Of a stretch of 64,000 bases of DNA, positions 1 through 12,339 are shown in pieces. The notes under the pieces are model-generated. The model had not been told where the DNA came from. It made no database searches and saw only the letters and a program-made list of their open reading frames with translations. This DNA is from Undaria pinnatifida. Taxonomy: Eukaryota; Sar; Phaeophyceae; Laminariales; Alariaceae. The stretch is taken from positions 5,759,465 to 5,823,464 of the forward strand of contig JABAKD010000027.1 of NCBI GenBank assembly GCA_012845835.1. The letters are read 5' to 3'. Made by a program: the position numbers and the translations under genes. Within the stretch, counting starts at the first letter, position 1. Each line of letters starts with the position of its first letter.

Positions 1-3000
1 CCGCAAACACGGGAGGCGTTATGTGCAACACCACCTTGCGAAATTGCTCGTGCAACACCAATGTCTGGTGCAGGTCGGCCTTTCGGCCGCCCGTTTGTTT
101 TGGAACAATGCCACCGACACAAGCGGCGAGCGGTTGGCTTGTTTTTGGATTCGCATGTTCCCACCTGTAGACTCCTTGGGCCTTGTCGCGACCACAGGGT
201 AGGTCAGGGCGTTTACAGGAGGGGTCCCCCAAAAAGACGGTCTGAGTAAGGCGGTATCCCGATATATGGCAAGGCGGTCGAAATCGCTTGGCGCGACCGG
301 GGGATTGCCTTACAATCTCGATTGAAGAAGACTCCCCCCAGTAAGACGGCCACATTGCTCCGGCACACCACCGCCTTGCTGGGGCGGGGGCTACGTCTGC
401 TGAATGCAATGAGCTATTATATACGTGATCGAGTGCGTGTACTCGCATGTACGCACATACGACTTTACTCTAGTTTTGGTTTTTCATTCGCACCTCGTGC
501 CAGGTATGACGCGAAAAACTCAAGACAAGAGATAAAGCCGCCCCTCTATCCGACGCTAACAATTCCCGTCACTCGGAGCTCTGTGCGAGAATCTCTTTGC
601 AGCGGCGGTGGTCCCGAGACAGTGCGGCACCGTTTACTGCGGTGACAACCTGTTTTCGCGCCCTCGTCCTACAACAGCAGTACAGCACCAATACGAGCAC
701 TAGTTCGAGGTTCCACTTTAGTGCGGGTATTGTCATCTGACAAGGCACCGACCGCACCATCGAGGGGGCAACAGTCTTCTGTACGTACCAGGTAAAGGAA
801 CAGGTATATACGAGTCGCGGTCCCTCAACAGTGCGATGCCTTGCCAGATGGCAATGCACCGCATTAAAAGGGGACCCCGAAGTATCCCGGGATAGCGCCG
901 TAGGTGATAGCCTATAGGGATCACCATGAGGACGAGGGCAGGCGATTTTCACCGCACTAAACTGGGGCCGCCACTCCGTATGAAAAATACTTACCGCACT
1001 ACAGCAACACGACACAAAGACGGTCTCGAGTAAAGGAAGTGGGATTAGACGGAAGCTATCATACGCACGGCGGTATCCTATCATCATGTATAAAACGATA
1101 TCATCATGTAGAATGACCTATGCATATCGTCATCGTCCAATCAACATGTACGACGGCCTATCATCATGTCCTGCTGGATACAAGGTACCTGGTACCAGTA
1201 TAGGATACGTAGCTTGGATCCGAAAACGTTGCTACGGTCACCTTGTTACTGACTGCAATAATGAGGTGCTTGACGTCCGAACTAAACTTTGCGGGCATTT
1301 TCTGATTGAAATGAGGTGACTTGGAAATTGCGTAGTTCAAGTTCAAGCGATCGCGACAAGAAAATCTCGCTCCAGCAGCCATCCGCGATACGTTATTATC
1401 AACGCCAGCAAGATACCCCTAGACGGGAGAGCTAACTATGCCATAGCTATGCCAGCACCCAAAGCCAACCCTGGCTGTGACCCCCACGCCGAGGATCTGC
1501 TCGGCGTGCCTTGCGGTATCGGTGCCATTGCAGCCAAGTCGGACCGTCTCCTTTGTTCGGAAAAAAACGAAATTGTCGAGGGCAGGTATCAGCAACATGG
1601 TCTGATAAGCTGTGAGCCATCCAGAGGTGATTGCTCCACGTGCTGCGCTAGGTAGCTAATGGTGCCCGGCAGTCAGTGCCCGGATGCTGGAAGCCACTGG
1701 CGGGCGCGGGCTAGCGATTGTTCGGCCACGTGGAATGAGGGAAGGCGACTCAAGAAAATACGAGCTCCAGAGAAAAAAGGCAAAAACCCTCCAAAAAGGA
1801 AAAGAGAGGATAGATCAGATAGGACGACGACTAAATGAGTCAAGACTGTCAGCTAAAATAGACCTCTGTTCCTTGGCCGCCCCGAGTCAGGGTGAACCAA
1901 CAAGGTAGTTTACTGACTGACTGGGGTAGAGAGAGGGAAGAGGCGAGACTCTCAACGTAGTCAGCGAGGAGGTGCTAGAGAAGAAACGAGGACGATTTGA
2001 TGACGAGAGGTAGGTGGGTTACAAGTAGAGGTTGCTAATATTTTCGTTTCGAAACTACTCTCATTCTTTCAAACTGGCAGGCAGCATCAGCATCAAGTGA
2101 CTTACCGGCGGAGTGCTCCTGCTTGAAAGAAACCATGTCGCTCACTCTGTTGACGATAGGCGTGACGAAACACGGGAGTTATCGGGGGTATCGCGACGAC
2201 CCAGCTAGACGCGGCGCCTTTAATCCTCCGACAATGTCTGTGCGTGTTACGTTTTGTTGTACACCTACGGGGCCGTGCGGAAGAAATACAACACTTTTTT
2301 TGAGCTCGCAGGGGTTTCGATGTAGGTGGGCGTTATCATCTAGAAAGAGGGAAAAAGCGGCTGCAGAGCGAGCACACCGGGAAGCCAAGCGGACAGAACC
2401 CTCCAGCTTGCCCAAGAAGGAGGCAGCAGGAGGTGGAGAATAAAGACACCCTCTTTGCTCATTGCAACTACAGGTGCACACAACGATGCTGGGCGTTTGT
2501 TTTGGTGTTTCGTGATTGCTCGGGGATCGCTTTTCTGTTATTATCCTCTCGCACCATAGACAAGCAAGTACACCCACCAGCAGTCACAGGTTGACCCCGG
2601 CTCGCAACGTAGAGGTAGCTGATACGCAGACGAGACAGGAAGCGCGATCGGTCACCGTTGCAATTTCCCCGGGGCAATCGCTGTCTAGGCGCCCTCATTG
2701 TTGACTGTTTCACGCCTAACCTCTCAACATGTCTGCCCACCGGCAGTAGTATAGAGCTCCCGAGTCGTACCATCTCTATACCGGTAGATATCGGCATGTA
2801 TGGAGAATTGTACCAGGTAGTGTATTGAGCTTTTTTTATGAACGCTGGCTTGGGTGCTGAAAACAATGTGAGATGTACACTGCAAAACATCGTTGCGCGA
2901 TTCGTTGCATAAATTCTGTATCATACGATCGTCGCCCGAGGAAAACACGGGGGATGGTCGCAAAGAATTCTACCGGCCACCACCCTGTTATCTCTCGTCA

Positions 3001-3289
3001 CAGCGATCAGATGGATAGCGATTGTGGTGGGCAACACGCAACAGAGTAATCAGCGGACTATTTAGTAGCTTTTCTCCGCGAGTTTTGCCATATTTCCGGC
3101 ACGTTCGCTCGCCCAACGTCGTTGCTCAAACAGGATCTAGTGCTTTGGATATTGATCTATGGAGTTGTACGTGGTACAGCAGTCGGTTGCCCGCGATAAG
3201 GGAAAACGGTATACCAGGTACAAGGGACCTCAAATTTTCTTCGCACTTAATGCTGGACGTGCTCATTGCGGTTGTCAATGCACGGCCCA
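1..3289. other. intergenic sequence, no gene seen
   Basis: No open frame here looks like a protein: all are short, overlap on both strands and lack domains. The stretch contains one copy of the AAGGCGG dispersed repeat (about 222-370), three spaced copies of TATCATCATGT (about 1079-1170) and several TACCAGGTA/TACCTGGTA motifs. Otherwise I see nothing in it. Confidence 0.6.
222..370 (+). repeat. AAGGCGG dispersed repeat, copy 1
   Basis: About 135 bp are shared with 18090-18225 and, in reverse orientation, with 40668-40805. The copies share GACGGTCTGAGTAAG, the core GGCGGTATCCCGATATATGG, then CGCGACCGGGG, and a second AGTAAGACGG-like motif near the right end. It is non-coding and of unknown class. 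The related motifs at the two ends are in direct orientation, so this is not a simple TIR element. Confidence 0.6.
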
Positions 3290-3670
3290 ATCGCAATGTC
3301 TATCTCTTTATCGTAGTTCGTGACCACAGAGCTCGTCACTCTATGAGGCATCAGCACGGACGCTGGTTGTGTTGGATGTAGATGGGCGGAAATATTTAAC
3401 ATTCAGCACCGCACTCCCGACAAGGGGACAAAACACTTGGAGTTATTATACTAGGATAATTAGGGAGGTGGAAGATGGGCGCTGACTTGTTTGTTGTGTA
3501 TCACTTGATCCCTGTTTCGCACCGCATTGCATGGCCAAATCACCTTGGTGTATTTGCAATATGTATCTCTGTCTCGTAGCTTGTGACCACATAACTCGTC
3601 TCTTTATGAGGCATCAGCACGAGCACTGGCTGTGCTGGATGTAGATAGGTGGAAATATCAGTTTAATCTT
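3290..3670 (+). repeat. direct repeat pair, about 110 bp each
   Basis: The segment near 3290-3400 recurs near 3560-3665. The shared series is TGTCTATCTCT, then GTGACCACA, CTCGTC, ATGAGGCATCAGCACG and TGTTGGATGTAGAT followed by GG(C/T)GGAAATAT. A weaker third version lies near 5520-5630. The spacing is about 270 bp, so this is probably an old local duplication. No coding potential is evident. Confidence 0.65.
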
Positions 3671-3935
3671 GTGCAGAACACACACCCCATCCACGTTTTT
3701 GAGGACAAGCCACCTGGAAACAGCAGTGTGGATATTGCTTGCCAAAAAACAAAAGTGCTTGCAGTATTGCGGGCCCTCGCCCCTTACATATTAGTGGATG
3801 AAACGTCCAATATGGGACCGCCATGTTTCACGGTCGGGTCTGTTGTAACCCCTTCACAGCTGGAAACCCTTCTTCGGGGACAAGAACTTGGAATTTGTAT
3901 AGGGATTTAGGGAGGGGTTTTGGGGCTCTTCAAGG
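3400..3935 (+). repeat. ACTTGGAATTAGTATA-type dispersed repeat, two copies
   Basis: Copies near 3405-3475 and 3845-3935 share the core GGGGACAA-AACTTGGAATTTGTAT followed by AGGGAGG-GGTTTTGGGGCTC. Relatives lie near 11375-11420, 12455-12560, 12620-12790, 15370-15465, 15595-15680 and 21240-21395. The family is non-coding and degenerate. I cannot assign it to a class. Confidence 0.55.
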
Positions 3936-4437
3936 TTGGGGGGTCTTCGGGCCAATTCGGATAGAGGACGTTGGTATCCGTAAGGGACCTCTCCGCCCCT
4001 CCGCCCCCACGTATTTTCTGCTCCTTCGCGTGTGCTCGATTTGTACTGTTTGTATTGCTTGTATTGATACCTATTAGTAGTCCTGTACCAGGTACCTGGT
4101 ACGACACAACTGGTTCCTTGTAAAAAGCATCCACTACCGGCCTTCTCATGATCAAGAGCCCCACAAGAAACCCCGCCTGAGATTTCGAGGGAACCAAAAA
4201 AATCGGGAGAGGGTACGCTGAAAATTGAGAAATGTGCGAAAATCACCCTTGATCAAAGAAGAAATCTAAGGTCGGGATTATGGTTTCTTACTGTAACGGG
4301 CGGTATTCTGCACTATTAATATTGATGACCATGACACAGATGTCGCGGTTTTTGTCCTCAGAAGCCCACGACAAGAAGAGCAGTCCGCGTAGTCTCTTAT
4401 CATAGGCCTGTCAGCAGCAATACCTGGTACTTCGGTA

Positions 4438-4615
4438 GTGGTGCCTCTATAAGCGTCGGTATGTGCTAGCTGGAAACGACGGCACTATAGCTGCAACCTG
4501 ACGTACTCCGCACAACTGCTGCTATCATACTGGTTGTTCCCGTGTGTGCCAAGCGATTTCATGGGAAATATCGCGGGCAACCGGCACTACTCAACCGGCG
4601 CCATAGAAGGATCAC
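4438..4615 (-). mobile_element. MITE, GTGGTCC family, copy 1
   Basis: This short non-coding element reads in reverse relative to copies at 17409-17567, 42514-42671 and 49891-50048. Its ends are imperfect inverted repeats: GTGGTGCCTCTATA at the left, and CTATAGAAGGATCACG-like sequence at the right. Inside, CCGGTTGAGTAGTGCCGGTTG and TGTGCGGAGTA are shared with the other copies (orientation reversed here). About 178 bp. No clear target-site duplication is visible. Confidence 0.7.
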
Positions 4616-4740
4616 GGCGGCAGTGATGTCACCCGCTCGTGTAAACCCTGGCATGCTAATGCCCACCTGCACGCGCAGCCTGAAACACGATCGAATGAAC
4701 ACGCCTCCTTCCTCTCCCTGCAGCAGTTGCTTTTAGTCCG

Positions 4741-5290
4741 CCAAGGTGGAGGGCCATGAGTATGCCGTCGGCCATTGTCTACGCTTGGTACCTCACTACG
4801 TCGGTAGAGAACCACGAGTGTTCCGTCGGTCAAACTATAAGGGAACAAGATTATCATGCACTTTTTGTCCCTTACGTGCTATGATACCTGGTATATGGCG
4901 TCGGTAGAGAACCTTGAGTATTCCGTGCTGCCGAACATACGATTGGAATGAATCACCTTTTTATCCTGATGCTGTGTGCGACATCTAGTTTGGTGTTCTG
5001 CACGTCGGTAGAGAACTGGGTATTCCGTCGGTCACGATGAAAAACGGACTTCTCGGACTTTTCAGCACGTATGTTCTGTCTACTGTTTAATACGTCGGTA
5101 GAGAACCATGAGTAATTTCGTAATTCCGCTGATGCTGTGTTCGACATTTATTTTTGGTATGCAGCACGTCGGTAGAGAACCACGCGTATTTCGTCGGTCA
5201 CGATGAAAACCTTATTTTCACTTGTGTTTTGTCTACTCCTGCTGGGTATTACATCGGTAGAGGACCATGAGTAATTCCGCCGGCCACACG
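4741..5290 (+). repeat. tandem repeat with GTCGGTAGAGAACC unit heads
   Basis: At least six units start with the near-constant CGTCGGTAGAGAACCA near 4799, 4898, 5004, 5094, 5168 and 5251 (the last begins CATCGGTAGAGGACC). Each head is followed by GAGTATTCCGTCGGTCACGATG-like sequence and a variable tail. Unit length is about 75-107 bp. Tails alternate between a TTTTCAGCACG/TGTCTACT type and a GATGCTGTGT(G/T)CGACAT type, so the real period may be a dimer. Non-coding. Confidence 0.8.
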
Positions 5291-6372
5291 AAAACCAGAT
5301 GTGCCCATCTGTCAAGACTGCGAATCTTGCAATGTTGTTGGGAATCCTGTGTGTTCATTCTATCCTCCTATTCTTCTCGTGATGCGGCAAGGCAGCAGAA
5401 GGTGTGGATTGCTTGATCATCACGAATGGCCAATTGCGCTATCGACGCGTCCGATTTACGCTCAATACAAGTAGTCTACAGAGTGTATACTGATGCAAAC
5501 CACAAAAATCCTGTTGTAGATTGTGACCACAGACCTTGTACATTTTAATCTATTGTTGGGACGAAGAATCGGCACGGGCACGGGATGTGCAAGGTGTCGA
5601 TGCGCAGAAATAGCGGTTGAACCCCTTCGGGACTTGAAACGCAAAAATTGACGGGCAAAGTGACTGATTACAGAACTGGCCACATGAAGCAATCCGACCT
5701 GCTGCTGGTGTAGCAGATAGATGTGTTCAAATTGCAATGCAGGAAGCTGTGAGGCAAGCGTGGGGCATGGCGGTATTGGGATTGCCTCAAGCTCTTCGTA
5801 AACGCTTGATTAGATCCCGCTCGCCGCTTTTGGATCTGTATACTGTAATCAAGTAATTATCAATCGGCCCCAAACAAGGTTAATGCGAAGAGCGCGCACA
5901 GAAATACACCACCACCGGTACTCTGTATACAACTTGCCAAGACATTTCGTTTTTGCTTGTTTTTGCGAGGCACACTGGGCGGGCCGGGCCCTCTTCTAAC
6001 TCGCGCTGCTCGATCGCCCCCATATCATGTTTCGACTCCCTTATTCGTAGATCGGAGTTTTATTTGGGTCCATGTACGTAACAAAAGGTCCGAAGAAAGT
6101 CTATCGGTATATCCGCAATGTGATTAAACGTTTTTAGTTTATTTTCGATGGTCACGTTTACTTTCCAGCTCAACAATTAGGAAATTTTACCCTCACGGTA
6201 ACCTTCTGGACGAAACTGCTGTCGGAAGCATTATACCCTTTGATGCTGGGGGGTCGTTTTCACCCAAACCCAACCCCGAACCCCGCCCCCCTCTTTCTCG
6301 TATACATGGTAACGCGAGACAGAGTGCACCTACGAATCTAACCTCTGTGGGACTTTAGAGGGGAAAAGTGCT
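5291..6372. other. intergenic sequence
   Basis: It holds a weak third copy of the GTGACCACAGA repeat near 5520 and a C-rich stretch near 6265-6295. No gene, RNA or mobile element is otherwise recognisable. Confidence 0.5.
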
Positions 6373-6575
6373 CACGTCGGACAGATCACCGACAGATCAC
6401 TTGATGATCTAGATATTTCAGGATCTGCATGGTCTATAGCTCATGTTACCGGGTGGCAGCCGTACGATCTGCATGATCTAGCAAATGTTTATGCGCGATT
6501 CAAATACTGGCCTTTCAATGAGGTAGGGTTTTTCACGAGACTAAGGTACTTTCTCCCCGACGGTGAGGCTTTCTT

Positions 6576-6744
6576 CAGGGCTGTTCGCAGCGCATGGCCC
6601 GGCCCGCGGGTCGAGTCAGCTTGGGTCAGGAGGTGTTCGAAACCTCACGCGTCAGATCGGGTCGGGTCACGAAGTTTTCAGATTTCACGGGTCCGTTCCG
6701 GCCACCCGGCCCGTGAAAAGTGATCCGTCCTGCGAAGAGCCCTG
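6576..6744. mobile_element. TIR element, CAGGGCTTTTCACGGGTC family, nested copy
   Basis: The left end CAGGGCTGTTCGCAG and right end CGAAGAGCCCTG are imperfect inverted repeats of the family consensus CAGGGCTTTTCACGGGTC. The interior contains GGTCGAGTCAG, GATCGGGTCGGGTCACG and GGCCCGTGAAAAG. This copy has no expanded pentamer array. It sits inside the 6373-6998 element and is therefore younger than it. Confidence 0.7.
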
Positions 6745-6788
6745 ATTGTTTTCGGCTTCGGCTAGCGGCGGCCACCACCCCGACCCGG

Positions 6789-6807
6789 AACCTAACCCTA
6801 ACCCTGC
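6789..6807 (-). repeat. interstitial telomere-like motif
   Basis: Two adjacent CCTAAC-type units read CCTAACCCTAACCCTG, equivalent to TTAGGG on the minus strand. Another degenerate patch (CCTAACCCCAACCCCAACCC) lies at 28660-28680. Too short to mark a chromosome end. Confidence 0.5.
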
Positions 6808-7759
6808 CGCTGCTCAGAGGCCTGCTTAGTGGTTATGCCGCAGGGCCGTTTTAGATGGATTTTCTCTGCTGTTTTTTGTCGCTGTTCGGGCATATCTTCG
6901 TAGACCAGGGGTCTGTCTGCTCTAAGAGCCACATATCATCAATAGGTCATTGGTAGGGATCTGATGATCATTGATAGGGATGTTATCTGTCCGACGTGCG
7001 GATTTTTCGATACGATAGTTAGCATACAGTAAGCCGCCGCCCCCGGTAGTCCCAGAGTAAGCCGCGTAACCATTGAGGTTGAGTTCGCGGTTACAAATCT
7101 CGCAAGGGATTTTTGTTTAGAGAAGTGTACATGTCGACAGTGCGAGAGTGTGAGTTAGCCAAATTCGATGCATGGCAACGAGCAGTGGGAATGCTGGAGC
7201 TTACACGCGACAAAGGCACCTGCCTGGGAGGGGAAGGGATGGTGCCTTTGACCATGGCTTGTCGAGAAGGTCGCTGAGGGTAAAACCTCCTAAAATACGA
7301 GTTGTTGAGATGGGAAGTAAAGCTGACTATTGAACAAGGAAGAAACAACGTAAGGTACTGGTGCACTCTGTACTGGTGTGCTCGTCAAGTGTATACCCGC
7401 TTTACAGCGCATAGCTCCATCTTGCTCCAGCTCTTGTTCTCTGGTATCTAATGTCGTAACATTCCAGGTATGATACCTGGCATTGCTTGCATAGCCTTGG
7501 CGCAATCTAACGCAAAGTGGTACCGATACGAACGTATCATATGATATGTATACGTATAATTGCCATGTTTTCCCTCTGTTTTAGGCATACCTCTTCGTGC
7601 TCGCACTTTTATCCGAAACGTCAGAGGGGGCGGGCACAAGTCTGACCTTGGGGTCACGTTGCCAGTGGTTTGGGCGCGATCCGTGCAGTGCGTCGCGCGT
7701 GGCAAGCCCGTTTAACTTTTTTGGCCTTGGGCATTTTTAAGGCAATCCCTGGGTTTGCG

Positions 7760-9070
7760 CATCTCCTATCGCCGTGTATGCGTACGTAAGATTGGGAGAA
7801 GCAGTTTTTTTCGCGCGTCCTTGTCGTGTTGTTTTTGCGAAGATCGCAGATGACAGAAAGCAGACAACACAAAACATGCGGAGAGCACAACGCTACATAC
7901 AACCTTGCCGCACAGCAGCAGCAGTTGGCAACACCATGTATGTATGTGCGCATAATGATGTGTCCTCGCTTTGCTGCGGCGAGTTGTTTATGTCGGAGCC
8001 TGTCATTTTTTACCCGACCATACCACATATTTCTGCTGTGCTGCTGCTGCCTGCGCATGTCCATCGATCGCGCCATGGTTTCCGCAATATCCCTGGGGTT
8101 GGGGTTTCCGCACCCCCTATCCCCGTGTACGTAAAAACTATTTGGAGAGGGAGTTTTTTCCGCGCGTAATTTCCATTTTTTTTGCGAAGATCGCAGATGA
8201 CAGACAGCAGACAACACGCGGAGGGCACAACGCTACAACCCTGCCGCATAGCAGCAGCAGTAGGCAGCACAATGTATGTGTGCATGACGTGTCCTCGCTA
8301 GGCTGCGGCGAGTTGTTCGTGTCGGAGCCTGCCATTTGTCACCCCACCATACCACATATTTCTGCTGCGCTGCCGTTCGTGCGCATGTTCATAGCATGTC
8401 CATAGATCGCAACACTTTGGGCGTAAATATAGGATCCTTTGTAATCGTAATTTTTAGATTAACCCGTCCGTACATTTTCGTCCACAGAAGCAGTATTTTT
8501 ACGTACATACCAGTGGTAATGTTTTGTGCCGAAGATTTTTGCCTTCACCACAGATGGCAGGCACCAGACAACATGCGGACAGCACAACGCTACGTGTACA
8601 ACCCTCCCGCACAGCTAGCAGTAGTATACATTGTGTATGTGGCGTGTCCTCGCTATGCTGCGGCGAGTTGTTTTCGTCGGAGCCTGTCATCTGTTACCCC
8701 ACCATACCACATATTTCTGCTGTGCCACCGCTGCGTGGGTGCGTTCATTGGTCGCGTAGCTTTGGACGGAAATACAGGTACCTTTGGGCTAGTAATTTGC
8801 CTTCAAACCGACCCTTACATTTTAGTCCAAGGAGGCAGTTTTTTTACGTACATACAATTTTTACGGAGACGTTTTGTCCACGTCACGGATCGCAAGACAC
8901 CAAATAAAATGCGGGAAGCACGACGCCGTGTGTACGACCCTGCCGCCCAGCAGCAGCAGCAGCAGCAGCAGCAGGCAGGGCCGTGTGCGCGTGCCGTATC
9001 CTCTCTATACTGCGGCGAACTGCTTTCGCCATCGCCTGTGTTGTCCTCTTGCTCCCTCGTTCTCAATATG
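7760..9070 (+). repeat. four-unit tandem repeat, about 345 bp period
   Basis: Units recur near 7830, 8180, 8525 and 8870. Each carries GAAGATCGCAGATGACAG-like sequence, CAGACAACA...CATGCGG, ACAACGCTAC, GCCGCACAGCAGCAGCAG, then TGTCCTCGCT-TGCTGCGGCGAGTTG, TCGGAGCCTGTCAT and CCATACCACATATTTCTGC. Units 1 and 2 are most alike; unit 4 has an expanded CAG run. Overlapping frames of up to 255 codons arise from the repeat on both strands, and nothing suggests they are translated. Confidence 0.85.
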
Positions 9071-10922
9071 TGTGCTATACACTGCTCTGTTCTACATTAT
9101 TAATAAACCACATCCCACGCCATCGGTGTGAGTCTGTCATACCCCCCCACACGTGGTCCTTCTCGCTTCCTGGCGATCCCTAATTAAGCTAGAGTTCGAA
9201 GCGTGGTCCTCTCCTCGGAATCATACCTACATATAATACAAACGGTCTAAAATATAAATACATGTTGTGTTTCGAGAGTGTTTTCTCAACAACAGATCGC
9301 GGTCATGGGCATGTCTATCGAGTACCCAAAAAGTGCAAAAAGTACTGCTATTGAGGACACCCAAGAAGTGCAGCGGTTGAATGCGACGTCGTTTTTTTTT
9401 CAATCATTTCTTTTTGTATGTACAATAAATGGTCATCGCGTCGGCCAGTTATAATAATGTGTCCTTGCGGCATTCCCCTACGCACTGCCCGGAGGGGAAC
9501 CTTGTATCTACGTATAAATCTACCCTTTTTGGCAACTTATTGTTGTTGGTGCTTTGCCGGAATCCTTCCCTGACGCTGCGGGGCTACATACTACCAGGTA
9601 CTGTATTTCAACATCCAACACACGTCAGTAGTTTAGAGCCTTGGTTTGATGTCAGTTCCTCGCTTCCGCCATCTCGCACATAAACGCTTTCGGGGGTACC
9701 GAATTGGTACATTGTGTTGTAGCGTTTTGGTGAAAACGGGTCAACCTCTTCCCGTATTTGGGCGTTATGTTTTTGTGTTGTCTTCACGTTCAACCGTTCT
9801 TTTGACCGGACGGCATCACCACACCCAGTGTCCTTCCTGGTTCTTCGTCCTAAAGAGATGTAATGTTTTATGTACTAGGTATTGAGGGGTGGGGGCCGGC
9901 TGCGCTTCTTTAGAGTGGAGCACGCTTGCGCTCGCTCGCCCCTTTCGTCTTTTTCGGACCCCCCTTCCCGTTCTCTCTCTCGCTCGCTCCCCCCTCCCCG
10001 TATCTCTTGCTCTTCCTCTTTTTCTTGTTCTCTCTGTCGTTCCCCCGCTCGTTCTTTGTTTTATTCTCTCCTTCTCTCTCGTGCTCTCTTTCTTCCTCTC
10101 TCGTTCTTTCTCTTTATCTGTCTTGCACAGACACAATCGAGCATAGGCGGCAATACATTCATACACAGATTTACCCCCGTGCTTCGTTTTGGCGTTTGTC
10201 GTTTCGCGGAAGAGCAATCTGGTTTCGTTGGCCGTTTGACTGGCCTGGCGCCTCGGGACTCTCACCAGCGAGACACAGCAGTACTACCCACCACAGCAGT
10301 ACCGCCCACCAAACCAGTTTTTTCAACGTCATTTTTCGAAAAATCAATTTCTCGTACGCACAATGTTCTACTGCAGTTTTGACGACGCCAAAACTAGATA
10401 CCCGTTCCGAGTTGCCCGAATCGTCTGCCAACCACCTGCGCACACAAAATGACGACAGTCGCAAGAAAAAAAATGCTTTGCGAGTGCCTAGCCACAGCTC
10501 TGGTAACTATGTTGCCCTTTTTTTCCTTTTTTTATGCTCATCCCATCTAATTATTTTCTTCGCACTTTTTCTTTCTCTTTCTCCCTCCCTAGAGGTACCT
10601 TAGACGCGGCCACTGAACGGGCTCTTCTGCCCCTCCCTCCCCACTGCGGTACGCGCCTCATTATTTATCGAATAACTCAGCACTCTTCCCCCTCGTCGAC
10701 TCGCCTCGAACTGTGCAACCACGCCATAAAGCGGTCACGGCGGTTGGTGCCTCTAGAAAATAAGAATCTCCATACCGACATTTGAACCCCTGACTCCAAC
10801 CTTAGCAGTGTTCGAAGTTATCCTCTAGACCGCCGAGGCGACCGGCAGCCGTTGTATGAAACTAGACCGTGGTCGCGAAAAGGCGCAAGGAGTCAACATC
10901 CTATGTTCGTCTTTTGATCTTT
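9071..10922. other. intergenic, with a long CT-rich tract
   Basis: From about 9950 to 10125 the + strand is almost pure C/T (TCTCTCTCGCTCGCTCCCCC-type). This produces long Ser/Pro/Leu frames on + and Arg/Glu/Lys frames on -. These are composition artefacts. No gene is supported. Confidence 0.6.
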
Positions 10923-11177
10923 CCTGAGTTTTTCATGATTCGGGTCACTTCTCGGGGGTCGGGCCAGGTCACGATGTGACCCGACCCGACCCGACCCGAC
11001 CCGACCCGACCCGACCCGACCCGACCCGACCCGACCCGACCCGACCCGACCCGACCCGACCCGACCCGACCCGTGAAAGTTCGAATACCTCCCGATCGGA
11101 TCCGATTCGACCCGTGAGATGTTGGAATCCCCCTCTGACCCGAACCGCGGGTCTTGTCCCAACCCGCCAAAACCCTG
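10923..11177. mobile_element. TIR element, CAGGGCTTTTCACGGGTC family, with CCGAC array
   Basis: Degenerate ends (CCTGAGTTTTTCATGATTCGG at left, CGCCAAAACCCTG at right) flank a (CCGAC)n array at about 10979-11073. After the array come GTGAAAGTTCGAATACCTCC and GACCCGTGAGATGTTGGAA, matching the same parts of the copies at 20870 and 44371. Confidence 0.7.
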
Positions 11178-11458
11178 AATATTTCGTTAACCGGTAGGCT
11201 ATCTATCTGCGTAATGTTGTGTTATTTCGATTCCAAGTTTTGGTCTTTTAGCCACCGCAACAGCATTAAGTAGAACATCCACGTACGCGAGATTGGAAAA
11301 AATGTTTGTCGTACGATCACGTAGCAAGAGAACACGGTGTGTGTGTTTTTGACTTGTCTCCTTTGGAACTGCGCGCACGTTTTTGGGCACAAAGTACTTG
11401 GAATTAGTGTAGCTTTCCCCCCCAGTAGTAAAAGGGTTGATATTAGTTGTTTTTTTTC

Positions 11459-11525
11459 ATCCTCCGGCGGATGGGGAAAAATAATGCTCAAGCTCACCAC
11501 ACTTCCACGTATTTTCATACGCGTC
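11459..11525 (+). repeat. TCCTCCGGCGGATGGGGAAA repeat, copy 1
   Basis: The shared block is ATCCTCCGGCGGATGGGGAA, then ATA-TGCTCAAGCTCACCAC and ACTTCCACGTATTTTCA. It recurs at 28468-28535 (+) and, inverted, near 16870-16945. A run of T precedes the block in two copies. It is non-coding. Confidence 0.65.
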
Positions 11526-12339
11526 GTGGGTCGATTGTATTAGGTGTTCAAGGTTTCCCTCCTGGACGTGGTTGGCTACAAATCCTGCGGGTGTCTTGAG
11601 CATTCGTGTGAGCTGCACCAGGTAGAACATAAAATAACAACCCGAAACCCAAAGAAAAAAGGGACTTGCCACCGCGCGAGCAACCGGGCGAGTAACAATG
11701 ACCAGCCGAAACGAGTTTACAGTTTTAAGTTATGCTCTGAAGGTACCCTGGTGCTTACCCGGTGATGACCCAAACAACTAGGTTTGATACCCGGGAGGGA
11801 GCGCTTAGGCTAGGGGGGCGTGCTACTGAAGCATCGCCGCTTGCTTGGTACGAGCACGTCAAAGCCGAGCAACCGCCTGCCTCCAGTATGTACTATGACT
11901 TTTGCCGCCATGCGTCGCGTAGATGCTAAACACGTTATATCAAATATTGTTCGGGTTCTCGAGCACGCCGGCAGCGAGTTCGGTTGACAAGGCCGCTCCC
12001 ATTACATGTATACCTGGTGTAGCCATACGTACAATAATCGCTGAACCCTGCGAAAAAAATATCGCTTGTTTTGTTTTTTTTCCTATTTCCTGCTTGCCGC
12101 CTTTTCTTCGTTCCTTCCGTCGTTTCTGCTTTCCTTCGTTCCTTTCGGCCTTCCCCCCTCCCTCCCTTCTTATTGCCCCGTTTAAGGTGGCTCGTTGGCA
12201 TTGTTGTTGTTTTCATTTCTGCTGTTGTCGTTGTTCTCATTTCTGCTGGTGATGCTGTTCCCCTTCCCCCTTTGCCGTAACGCCTCGCCTCTGCCCCCTC
12301 GACAGGCCCTGGCGCACTGTTTCGACCAGGGCCATGCGG

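Larger units (their letters stand above)
6373..6998. mobile_element. TIR element, CACGTCGGACAGAT family, copy 1
   Basis: The left end reads CACGTCGGACAGATCACC and the right end GTTATCTGTCCGACGTG, an inverted repeat with a perfect 14-bp core. GATCATTGATAGGGATGTTA near the right end is matched by the right end of the copy at 13618-14142. No transposase frame is present, so it is non-autonomous. A second, different TIR element (6576-6744) is nested inside, with interstitial telomere motifs just after it. Confidence 0.7.

Noticed and set aside
8336-9103. 255-codon frame
   Set aside because: It spans units of the 345-bp tandem repeat with equally open frames on both strands; no domain.
9882-10603. 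Ser/Leu/Pro-rich + frame and Arg/Glu-rich - frame
   Set aside because: Products of a CT-rich tract.
10893-11197. GRVGS and TRPDP repeat peptides (also at 20716-21106 and 44276-44826)
   Set aside because: Translations of (CCGAC)n arrays in transposable elements; 5-bp units without stops are open in all frames.
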